Program-made: the position numbers and the translations under genes | Shown here: positions 54,249 to 64,000 of the stretch, piece after piece | Numbering within the stretch: position 1 is the first letter of the stretch | Layout: each line of letters starts with the position of its first letter | The notes under the pieces: generated by a model | Databases searched by the model: none | What the model saw: the letters and a program-made list of their open reading frames with translations, nothing else | Told to the model about the DNA's origin: nothing | Source of the DNA: Selaginella moellendorffii | Lineage: Eukaryota; Streptophyta; Lycopodiopsida; Selaginellales; Selaginellaceae | Reading direction: 5' to 3' | Length of the DNA stretch: 64,000 nt | Assembly: GCF_000143415.4 (NCBI RefSeq) | Contig: NW_003314262.1 | Location: forward strand, 4,249,816 to 4,313,815

Positions 54249-57000
54249 TTGTTAAACTATGTCTATTTTTGTGATGCTTAAGCATATTTAATACAAAGTA
54301 AATGGCTGATTTTTTAATATTGATTGCAAGGCACTAAAATATATGGCAAAAGACCAAATCTAGTGGGTAATGCAACAAACCTTCTTTATAATGCAATTTT
54401 TAAAGTTTATTACTATATTGTTATGCTCTCAAATCCTACTATATTTAAAATATAAACATATTTATGTAGTGAATATCTTAATATGGTCTTGCGATCACAA
54501 AAACTTAAATTACATTAAATTTACCTAACATTTTGTGATTTTATAGAGGAAAAGTGTGTGTGAGCTTATGATACTTGTACTTGATCCATATTGCAAAACA
54601 TATATAGGTGCTTTATCCCATTGATAATATGCATTTGGAAATGAATAGTATCATTATCAACCTTGATAAGGGATTTTTTTTTATTGTAGAGCAACATTTC
54701 AGGAAGAATGACTTGAATTTCACTATATGAAATTGTGGTATAGTGAAATTCTAGTGAGTTTTTTTTTGTGTATGACCTAAAAAACACCCTTCATTGTACC
54801 ACTTCTTATTCTAATTATTAATTGATTTGTAATTTCCATTTTCAATCAAACATCTACTCATCTGTAGTACACAGTTCTTAATGGATTAATGGTGGCTCTA
54901 ATAAAAACTTTGGCAATAGTGATGATCATCCCATTCACCCCAACACTATTTGGAGTAGTGAGAACCTCTTGAGGGTTTTGTTATATAGCTATAGAATGTA
55001 ATATAGCTATAGAATGTAAAGATTAGCTTGAACACAATGGTGTTCGTCCCATGTCCAAATTCGCAATCTAAGGCCATTCTATATTTAGCACTAAATATGA
55101 AATAGCCTTAGATTGTGAATTTGGATACGGGACAAACACTATTGTGTTCAGGCCGATCTCTACATTCTGTAGATATGCCAAATGAGCTAATCTAGACACT
55201 TTCCATAAATAGCACTTGGGACCGAAATGAGACTAACACAAAGGGTATGATAGCAAGGGTGTTTAGTAAACACAATAATTTATCATTTAACGAATATTGA
55301 GGGACTAGTCTCAATATCACAGGGGTTCCCAACACTAGCAAGTGCAAGTCAACAAATGAGTTTCTCTAACCAAGTCAAGTATGTTTGACAAATAGCATGT
55401 AAAAATTCCGTCCTTATGCTCATCTGGTGAAGTGCACACGCGATGACTAGTTTCTCAATTAGCTTGAGTGGAAACCATAAAAGGGATCAGCAGTACCGAC
55501 CAGTAAGGAAAAAGTGCCCGTAAGGACTAGCCGACAAGTATCTTTTGATACCCGAAGTCACATTCGCAACAAGGACCTAGGGAAAGTGTAAAAGTGCTTA
55601 CCATATATGTTTCGGTAGAAGTTTTGAACAATAGTGTTAAAAAAAAAATAGGTGTTGTAAGGGTCAAACAATATAATGCCCTAAGTATAGTCAGCTTCTT
55701 CTTTAGTACCTCTCATATTGAGTAGTCATCCTAATAAATCATGAGAAATTGCAAATATAGTAAGTATGAGGCAACAAGAAAATTAGTGAGTTACTTAATT
55801 GATAACTTTAGTGCATTGTAGGTTTTTTCCTATGGAATGAGTGAGTATTGAGGTGAACATGCTAGGCACATTGGTGTTACTGGACGATTTGCATCAACTA
55901 CAAGAAAGAACAAAATTTATAAAGAAACAATTTCAAGATCTTTTTTCAAACTTTACGTGTACATTCGTTTTTGGGATAAACTAAGTGTAAACATATTTGC
56001 TCCCAAGATTTAGAATATGTGCCTAGCCTTTTCAACTGCCTTTCTCACATATAAGCAAAATTGAGTAATGGATTCTATGCTCAATAATACCAATTAAAGC
56101 ATTTCTCAAGCTTGATCACTATGAGATCTGTACATACATTCATACTTAGACAGCATTTCAAAAAATGGAAAAAATTCAAACCTCAAAAGACAAGAAAGAA
56201 CTATAGCAGAGGGCATTTAATGGTAATGTATCTTCCAAAAGTTTACTTTGTAACACACCCAAATCGCTTTTAAAATATTTAGCTTTAGCAAGCACTCATT
56301 TGTAAAGAAGCTCAAATTTTGGAATTTACCTCTTATGACTCTAATATTGTGGCAACATTCCTTGGAGCAATAGTGCATCTTGACTAACCTTTTGAATCCA
56401 CACTCTATCCCATGATTTCACATGGTAATTGGCACCTTTTGAACTTGGATTCTTGTTGGAAATGCCAAAATTGTGAAATTTCTAGGAGCATCAAGCATTA
56501 ACTGATCCAAAAAAATGACATAGACCACAAGAATATTTTAAGAATATTTTATGGCCTAAGGGATTTAGGGCTAGGACATGGTAGAGTTTACTCCCTATTT
56601 ATTTCATTTGGATTTAAGTTGCATGTTCTTTTGAGGATGGCAAAAGAGCAAAATATTTATCTTGACAAGGAGTACATATAATGTCAATGATGATGGCCAT
56701 AACAAGGAAGAAGAATTTATTGATGTCATCATGAGGGAAGGATGCCAAAATTATTAAGGTTTAGAGTGACATCAAGGAAGTGAAAGGTTTTATTACTTTA
56801 TTAAAGATGTTTTATTTTTTATGGACTCTCAATGTTTGTGATTACCATTGGTACATCAAACATACCAAATATTATAGTATTATACAATGAAAATCATCAC
56901 CAAATATTTGTGATAACCAAGAGGTTGATTGTTTGTTAAAGTCATGAAAAAAAAATTTATCTCATAATCTTTGTGAGAACAAGGTGAGATTAACTTTTTT
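54249..57000. other. AT-rich degraded retroelement DNA
   Basis: No gene supported. Holds a large palindrome (55020-55159) and, from about 55.1 to 55.57 kb, sequence shared with 46.95-47.5 kb. The rest is AT-rich with stops everywhere. Confidence 0.5.
55020..55159. repeat. Palindrome with 69-bp arms
   Basis: Arms 55020-55088 and 55091-55159 are inverted copies separated by 2 bp, about 84 percent alike by eye, with the differences almost all transitions. Just before it, TATAGCTATAGAATGTAA is directly repeated. One arm alone occurs near 46.97-47.05 kb. Confidence 0.88.
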
Positions 57001-59850
57001 GTGACAAAACTTAAGAGAAAACTACATAATTTGTAACTAACTTCTTGAATTAATTTGATAAAGGTTTAAGGAATTAAAGAGAACAGCTTAAGAGGTGGTT
57101 CATAAAAGTTCAAATATAGAGAGAAGAGCCTATGAATAAAAGTGCACTTTTACACAACAATTTAAGGAAAAAATTTGTCACTAACTTTATATTCTTGATT
57201 TGATTAATCTTTTGTTTTGTTCTTGAGTTTGTCTCATGTTCAACTTTGCCAACTCAAGCTTATCTTGCATATCCTCTAAAAAATCACAAGTATAAGGCAT
57301 TCAAACTAAAGCTAAACTCAAACGTATGGGAAACCTTAGCTCATACTCATATATTGCTATGAATAAATATATATCAATAGTTGATTATTGAATGCTATTG
57401 TGAACAAATTGAAGTAAAGGCAAGTATTTTTCCCATACTCCTTGCCAAGTTAAGTTTGAAGCTTCATTTGAACCAATGGGAAAAGGACAACAATTATTTT
57501 CATTGCCAAATTGAATATCATAATAAGGATTGTTTTGTTATAAAGAGGTTAAAAATAAAGTGAATATGGTGGAATCTATTGTGGATAAAGCTTAAACATT
57601 TGCAATAGTGACTCTTCTACATCCTTAGTGAAAATTCATGAACATAAGTCTTGAGTTCATATTAACTTTGTAGAGCTCAATGGTTTTATATACAATCAAC
57701 TGGTAAAGGCTAAAAGAAACAATGACGTTAACATTTTTTTCAATATAGGTATTACATACAACTTTTTAAGCTCTAAAATGGTGAAAAAACTTGATTTGTT
57801 TATGGAAAAGAGCTTGGTAATCTGAGGTGGTTATGGTAGATAAATGTAACATTGTGTTCACAATTTATAGGCTCAAAATGTTCCTTTAATAGTTCAAGGG
57901 ATTCTCGACCATCTTTCATTCCAAGTTATGTTTGTTGTACAGATGCTATTTTTGGGAAGGAATAAGTTTACAATAGGAAGCCAGGGATCGATTAAAAGTG
58001 CAAGATCTTGACTATTGAAGTTGGTGGCATTATGATTATTAGGACAAACAATAATGATACTTTGTTGATTAATATTTTAGAGCTAGTGATTAAGCATCTT
58101 ATGGTCAAGATAGTTAGGGTTATATTACTTCAAGTTAGGCATTCTCTTACATACATAAGCCATAAGTTTGATGCTATACAATAAAATTGACCTACTCAAG
58201 ATAAAGAATTATATGCCATAATCGCTTTGTGAAGGAATAGTGATATTATTTGTATGGATTGGACTTCCATATGAATCCAAACCATTAATCTCTTTATTAA
58301 TTCAATCATCAAAAAGACCTTTAAGATTATTTTGCTCATTAGTAAAAATTCCTGCAAAAAATGCTATTAAGATCCAATATAAATATGGAAGCCATAATAA
58401 AGTGGCTGATGATTTATTCAGGATGATGAATTCTATGAAGTCACATAATGATCTCTTGGATGAGTTTAAGGAGTTTGCTAACTTTAACTCTTTTATCACT
58501 AATATTTATGTGAAGGTTTTGTTGAGGGATGCCTTTACAAATTTCAAGGGTGATAAATTTGCATTATTTGATATATAAGATAGAATTTTGTCAAATAAGG
58601 GATATATAATGGTTCTTTGTGTTATTAAATTCATCAATATAATTAGTTAAGTGTCATGACATGTCAAGTGTTGGGCATCTAAGGGTATTGAGGAAGTATA
58701 TATTAGTTAAGAGGCATTTCTTTTAACTTAAGATTAAGTTAGATATTAAGAAATATGTATGTGATTATTTGATTTACTAAAAAATTAAATTTGATCATCA
58801 AAAACTCACTAGCCTTTATCATCCTCTATATGTAACTAAGAATAAGTCTTGATAACTAATCTGCTCAAGATGTTTCAAGGAAATGATGTTATTTAGGTTG
58901 TTGTAGATCATTTGACAAAAATAACTCACTTTTCCCTAATGAAGATGACAATCAAAACTTTTAACTTGCTTAGGTATTTATAAATTAATTATTCAATCTT
59001 TATAGTTTTTTATGTGATATTGTAAGTGATTGGGATCCCAAGTTCATGTCTAAGTTTTAGAAAATGGTTTTTGAGAAACTAGAAATTAAGTTGAGCATGA
59101 GTAGTGCTCATTTGATCCACAATTAAATAAGTAGATAGAGTGTATAAATAAATTGTTAGAAAATATGTTAAAGGTTTTTGTAAGAAACTTGACTTGGCAA
59201 GATCTATAGGAGAAGTATTTGCCTTTGCTCCAATTTACTTATAATAGCACTTAATAATTAGGTATTGGCATGCCTTTATATAGCTATGAGCTATAAAAGT
59301 TTGACTTTGACTTTGAAGGCCTTATGCTTGTGATTTCTTAAAGGATATGCAAAATAAATTTAAGTTGACAAAGTTGAACAAGAGACAAAGTCAAGAACAA
59401 GATAAAATATTGGCTAATAAACTTTGTTATTTAAAGTACAAAGTTATCAGGAGGTAGTAGTGCTAAATTCTCTCTATAATATTGTGGGCTTTGGACAATT
59501 TTACAACATGTGGGGGATCTTATTTACACTTTGGACTTGCTAACTAGTTCAAATATTTATCTAATGTGTGAGTAAACGTAAAAGGCATTTGCATTCTAGA
59601 TTAGTCCAACATTTAGGACTTGGAGATTAATGTTGAGAAGGTTGGTTCAACTAATATTTTCAAAGGTTAGTGATGTTGCAAGACAACTTAGGAGTTGTTA
59701 GTTTAGTGAAATGGTTATTTCATAAATAAAGCTACATAAAAACTAAGGATAGCGTGAAAACAATATTTCCAAGTTTTAGTTACAATTTAGATGACACCCC
59801 TGAGGAAGGAGAAAATTGAATTCTATAGCTATATTGCTATATTATTTGAG
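57000..59850 (+). pseudogene. Strongly decayed AT-rich Ty3-type pol
   Basis: Traces in order: a protease-like stretch near 57.7 kb (GITYNFLSSKMVKKLDL, resembling the DSGATHNFIS region); the RNase H end near 58.4 kb (IQYKYGSHNKVADDLFRM); and integrase near 58.9 kb (VVVDHLTKITHFS) with LPLLQFTYNST near 59.2 kb. No reading frame survives beyond about 110 codons. The high A+T suggests long methylation-driven decay. No LTRs recognised. Confidence 0.7.
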
Positions 59851-60449
59851 CTATTATTTTATTTTTCTCTTGTTTATTATCATGAGAAAGTTATATTGCT
59901 TTCTTTCATAATTTATCTCATTTGCACTTCTGTTTTTTGGCTATATTGCCTTTCAGTTAAGGTTGTGGGAGGGTAAAATATAAGAATATTTTAAGAATAT
60001 TCCATGGCCAAGGACTTGACTGCCCTAGCACAAAAAAACTCCTTCCACTCGTGCACACCATGCCTCACCACAAGTTTATATACCAACAATGCTATCATTT
60101 GAGCCTGAAGATTATTCCTTAGTATGCAAATCTCAGGTAGGTACACATGGTAGGACTGTGATGAACCATTAGATAGTCCTCCTTGATGGAAAGAGAATGC
60201 CATCATTGAGAGGGCCAGCATGCAGCCATTCTTGGGAGCTGAATTCCAAAGCCTGTGATATGTGATTTAGGGCAAACCATTGTGGATTTATTTTAGTCAA
60301 AAGTTCATAATCATAGTCAATTTATATACTTAATTTCACGAGTTTCTAGCCTGTTATTTTGGTAAGGTCATTTGGCACCAAATATTCATAATCTCTGGGA
60401 TGTTTGAAAAGGAAATGCATTCACACAAAAGATGTCAAAAAAGATTTCA
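59851..60449. other. Unassigned intergenic sequence
   Basis: AT-rich, short open frames only; no domain, tRNA or LTR end recognised. Confidence 0.4.
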
Positions 60450-61034
60450 TTGTCCTTCTACTTTTGATAGATCTTTTGTCATGCTCCAATCTTTCAGTGA
60501 CAGCACGGCAGTGCCAGCTTGGCCTGGCACCTGCACGCTAGGGTTTGCTCCAGTGAGCACCACATGAGCCTCTTCCTCATCGAGACGTATGGGTGGTGCG
60601 GTGGTGTAGAGATGTATGCGTGCTAGTTGTTCCTCTTGCTGCCGGATCGCAATGTTTTCTCCTAGAATATTATGATCCAATGCCTGATCCAGAATGGACT
60701 TGTCAAGGAGGCTGTGGGGATGTTTGATCGGATGCCAGTCAGGAGCATCTTCTCCTGGAATTTGATGATTGCAGCAAAAGCTCAGACAGGAAACATGCAC
60801 TAGGTGGATCTCTCTGATCAGATGCCGCAGAAGGACATTGTCTCTTGGAACTAGATCGTTGCTGGCTAAGTCCAAAACGGAGAAATCTCGAAAGCACTAG
60901 CTCTCCAATCAGATCCCGAGCATGGTGTTTTCTCTTGGTCAGCAGCAATCACAGCAAATGCCCAGACAGGGACTCTTGCGGCCTCTGTGGATTGTCTTCT
61001 CCACAATGCAGAGTGGAATGGATCGCTTGGAACT

Positions 61035-61909
61035 ATTGGAGATGTACACTCTCCATGACATGAGAGGTCTACATAACATGTATTCCAATCATAGATTAGA
61101 GAGCGATATTGTATTGTATTATGTAGAGCTATGATGATATTTGAGTATATCCATCCATAGTCCACTATGCTTCCGCTTGTTTACAACATGGTATCAGAGC
61201 CTTGAGGGCTCCAGATCCTGGGACGATGGTCGCTGGCAAGGATGAGGCCAGCAAGGAGGACGACGAGCCATCTGATATGGCTGTCAAGGGTGCTTCCTCT
61301 TGGGCACTAAGGGCTGAGCGCTGTGGTGTTGAACGGTTGACCATGAGGCTGAGTGCTGATCATATGCAGAGGTGCTGATGTTAAAGTGCTATGCTGAGCG
61401 GCTGTGTGCTGTGCACTGATCTAGCTGAGATTGCTAGGGCGCTGGATGCAGAGAGAGACGCTGCTTGTTGGGCTGGGATGAGGGGCTGAGAGGGCGCTGT
61501 GGAGTCGGGGCTGTGGAGTCCTAGGCACTGCTGAGTGGGGATAGAGTGCTGGTGCTGTTGAGCATTGTCCACACAATGTTGCCATCTGGTGCTGCATTGG
61601 CGTGGTGTGACATGGCCTAAGACTTGGATCAAGAGATGGGAACCTCCAGAGTTTTTTTGGGTATGTCCCTGCTCTCTTGCTCTTATCAAGGTGTCACCTT
61701 GAGAGGGAGCACAGAGAGAGATCCTAGATCCCTGTGTTCTTGGCTTGGATGGGATGAGGATGGAGAGGGAGAGTGACCCTACTGTGCTTTGGGGAAGATT
61801 TATAGTGTTTCAACGATGCATGTCTTGCCACCTCATAAATCCATGTAGGCTAGAGAGGGATATGAGCATATCTATTTATCGTCCACTACACTTCCACTTG
61901 TTTACCATA
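61035..61909 (+). mobile_element. Small Copia-type LTR element, non-autonomous
   Basis: 875 bp between two GGAACT sites (61029-61034 and 61910-61915) of the PPR pseudogene. The left LTR runs to 61188, and the primer-binding site TGGTATCAGAGCC follows at 61189, an exact match to the plant initiator-Met type. The interior opens with a Gag-like start (MVAGKDEASKEDDEPSDMAV), then only non-coding GC-rich sequence. A partial right LTR (about 61850-61909) ends CACTTGTTTACCATA. Too short for pol. Confidence 0.8.
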
Positions 61910-62371
61910 GGAACTCCATAACACCTTATATGCACAGAATGGATTCCTCTGCCACGCCAAGAGCTGCTTTGATTCGATGCCCAAGCAAGACAAGGCATCC
62001 TGGAACGCGATGCTGGCAGCATTTGCCCATGGCGGGATGATCCAAGAGGTGATCGATCTCTACCACCCGAGGCCACGATGGGACACTCTCTCCTGGAACT
62101 GATCTTTGTGTTTGCAGCGGCAGGGAAGATCCACAAAGCGAGGGAAATCTTCGACAGCCAGCAAGAGAGAAGCCCAAGCTCTTGGAACTCGATGATCGCG
62201 GCCTACGTGCACATGGGCGATGTGGAAGGCTCGCAGGCTGCTGGAAGCGATGGTGCAGCCGCATCCTCTCTCCTGGGCACCGCTCCTGTCTGCTTATGCC
62301 CAGAAGGGAGAGATTGCAGAAGCAAAATCCCTGTTTGATCGGCTGGATCGTCATAAGAGCATTGTTTCGGC

Positions 62372-63754
62372 GGGTAGAATGTTGCTTGCCACTTATATCA
62401 TTACTATAAATTAAAGATTGTTCTAGTATATTATTATCAATTATTTTTAAGCATTTAAAAATACAAAATCAAATATACTATTTATTCTACTATAACAATA
62501 TTATCTTGATTGTATAGCTTAATATAACTGCATAGAATATTAAATGTAGCTTCCTTTCTTTCAATATATATTTTTTGCCAAATATATTCTTGAAAATAAG
62601 AGCTATATAATCCTTTTGTTGTACCATAGTGAGGAAGGGATCTTTTCACTGCATTCCATGTTGATTCAATACAATTTGTATGAACTCTAGTCACATGATC
62701 AACAAAATTCTGAGAGTGGTTAATTGTATAATGAGTGAAGTTCAATTGATTCAACCACTCTGAATCATAACCAGCCCAACAATCACTATATATAATTGTT
62801 CCTAAAAGATTAATTATAATTATTAGTTAAGAATAATAATAGAAATAGAACTTACCTAATTCAACAATATATCAATTAAAATTTGTGCAATACAATTGGC
62901 CACTAGAACCATAAACATTCGATCTAAATCATGTTCAATTCCTCCAAATACCCATTGACTTTCTACTCTTCCATCACAATTATATTTCTGCTTACCAAAT
63001 TTACTTTCATTAATGTCCACAATTCTTCTTAGATCACCAAACTTTTGACTACCTCGTTGTAATGTGATAACACAAATATCACAACAAAAATTGTACCAAT
63101 TTATTGTCGTGTGCTCACTTTTAATACTACACTCAATATGAATTTGATCTTGTGGCATTTTAATGCACCAATACATCACTCTAAGCATTTGAGCAAATAT
63201 GAGATTACTATTTACAAACCATGTATTAATTTTAAGAGATCTTGTGGTATTGCAATTTTTACAATTCCACCTTAAACCATCTTTACAACCTTGATTATCA
63301 GATCGATATCTCATTGATCTTTCACATTCTCTCTTTTGTGAAAGAAGACCAACCATAATACAAAAAGTAAAAGAATATTAATTCTCTCAATAAGATCAGA
63401 AAAAGAAAGAATACTATCTTGAGCATGCTCTACATATTCCAATCTAGCCATAATACTAAAGAGAATGAATAAAATAAGAAAGAAAATATAAAGAGCACAA
63501 ACATGAAAAACTTAAACCAATTGTAGGTTATATACTTATAAATTATAGCCGTGGCTAATTATAAAATTATAGTCGTTAACATATCCATTAACAACACCTA
63601 CTAATTAAAGTTTAACATTACTAATTTAGAGTTAGTTGTTAAACAATTAGGTGCAGAGCTGGGCATGACTAAGTGTGCCATGGAGGAAGCAAAGAGTGAG
63701 CGTGGCAAAGGGGCAGCCACGTAAGAGAGGGGGTGCTGGAGTATGCATTTCTCC
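62372..63754 (-). mobile_element. Merlin (IS1595-type) DNA transposon
   Basis: 1383 bp, flanked by GTTTCGGC (62364-62371) and GTCTCAGC (63755-63762), a diverged 8-bp duplication of the PPR site GTCTCCGC. Merlin elements are known to make 8-9 bp duplications. The ends, GGGTAGAATG and (reverse complement) GGAGAAATGC, are only weakly inverted repeats. It carries the transposase described separately. Confidence 0.8.
62482..63356 (-). pseudogene. Merlin/IS1595-like DDE transposase, two parts
   Basis: Part 1 (63356-62850) has a cysteine pattern CKDGLRWNCKNC, then VDINESKFGKQKYN and VESQWVFGGIE. Part 2 (about 62823-62482) has GTIIYSDCWAGY, THYTINHSQNFVDH and HTNCIESTWNAVKRSLPHYG. These match the ISXO2/IS1595 transposase domain of Merlin transposons (IDESKFG, VEGQWVFGG, SDCWKAY, TN..ES.W). 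Between them a GTAAGT...TTTTAG intron of about 50 bp is likely, but a TAG precedes the donor. The first catalytic Asp of the IDESKFG motif reads Asn. The element is therefore probably inactive, or this residue was read from a decayed copy. Confidence 0.85.
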
Positions 63755-63925
63755 GTCTCAGCAAACTCAATGATCTCGGCCTACACGATCTCCAGCAAAA
63801 TCGGCCACGATCTTCGACGAGATGCCCCAGAGGAATGCCGTGACTTGGAACGCAATGCTCACGACATGTGCCCAAAGCTCCACCACGACCAGATTCTTCC
63901 ACTCCATGCCGGCTCGCAGCCTGGA

Positions 63926-64000
63926 GCCTAGAGCCGATGATGACTCTATCCCATCTACAATCCCCAACAAACCATGAAACAAGAGATAGGATTCAAGATG
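63926..64000. other. End of window, downstream of PPR pseudogene
   Basis: Last 75 bases, no feature recognised; similarity to the PPR gene ends in this stretch. Confidence 0.4.

Larger units (their letters stand above)
60450..63925 (+). pseudogene. PPR pseudogene interrupted by two transposons
   Basis: Three collinear segments copy the PPR gene at 2757-4841: 60450-61034 (start through the fourth repeat), 61910-62371 (next repeats, to the LDRNKSI unit) and 63755-63925 (next two repeats). Numerous stops, small deletions and frameshifts are present, and the 3' half is not seen before the window ends. The gaps are exactly filled by a Copia-type element and a Merlin-type transposon. Confidence 0.88.

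Overview
This window looks like nuclear DNA of a land plant, most likely a lycophyte of the Selaginella type. That is an inference from very short introns (mostly 55-95 bp), a tandem PLS-class pentatricopeptide repeat (PPR) gene, a plant GT29 sialyltransferase-like gene, a PP2A B' gene with one small intron, plant-type LTR retrotransposons primed at TGGTATCAGAGC-like sites, and an assembly gap of exactly 100 N. There are no operons, and nothing in it is bacterial or plasmid-like.

Layout. 1-4.8 kb holds two divergent single-copy-type genes: PP2A B'/B56 (minus) and an intronless PPR protein (plus). 5.3-32.6 kb is a segmentally duplicated lectin cluster. Its ancestral block, about 8.2 kb, contains three two-domain Euonymus-type (EUL) lectin genes, 3'-end pieces of the PPR gene, an antisense GT29 gene and tRNA-Cys(GCA). 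The block is present at 5.3-13.5 kb (lectins A, B, C) and again at 15.7-31.9 kb (lectins D, E, F). A third copy starts at 31.9 kb and is cut short (lectin G). Lectins A, B and E have complete splice models (330, 324 and 328 aa). C and F share two disabling lesions, D is heavily broken and G is a fragment. The left GT29 copy gives an unbroken 11-exon, 472-aa model; the right copy has one exon inside a 114-bp inversion. The only intact tRNA-Cys is at 19.69 kb; decayed copies mark the other unit ends.

The second block is split by a Ty3/gypsy element (19,917-27,833, minus strand, 173-bp LTRs). That element was itself hit by two long LTRs, each with a perfect 5-bp target duplication (AGCAA and GAAAT). 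From 32.6 to 54.2 kb the sequence is a nest of two retrotransposon families: long-LTR family A, probably non-autonomous, and family B, probably associated with a decayed chromodomain Ty3 element. Their LTRs share a hexamer-based minisatellite and a conserved core. From 54.2 to 60.4 kb lies older AT-rich debris with a 69-bp-arm palindrome and a decayed Ty3 pol. From 60.4 to 63.9 kb is a pseudogene copy of the first PPR gene, interrupted by a small Copia-type element and by a Merlin/IS1595-type DNA transposon with a split, degenerate transposase.

Working together. EUL lectins are nucleocytoplasmic carbohydrate binders linked to abiotic stress, and GT29-like proteins are Golgi type II membrane proteins. 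Their linkage is best explained by shared duplication history, not by a demonstrated pathway.
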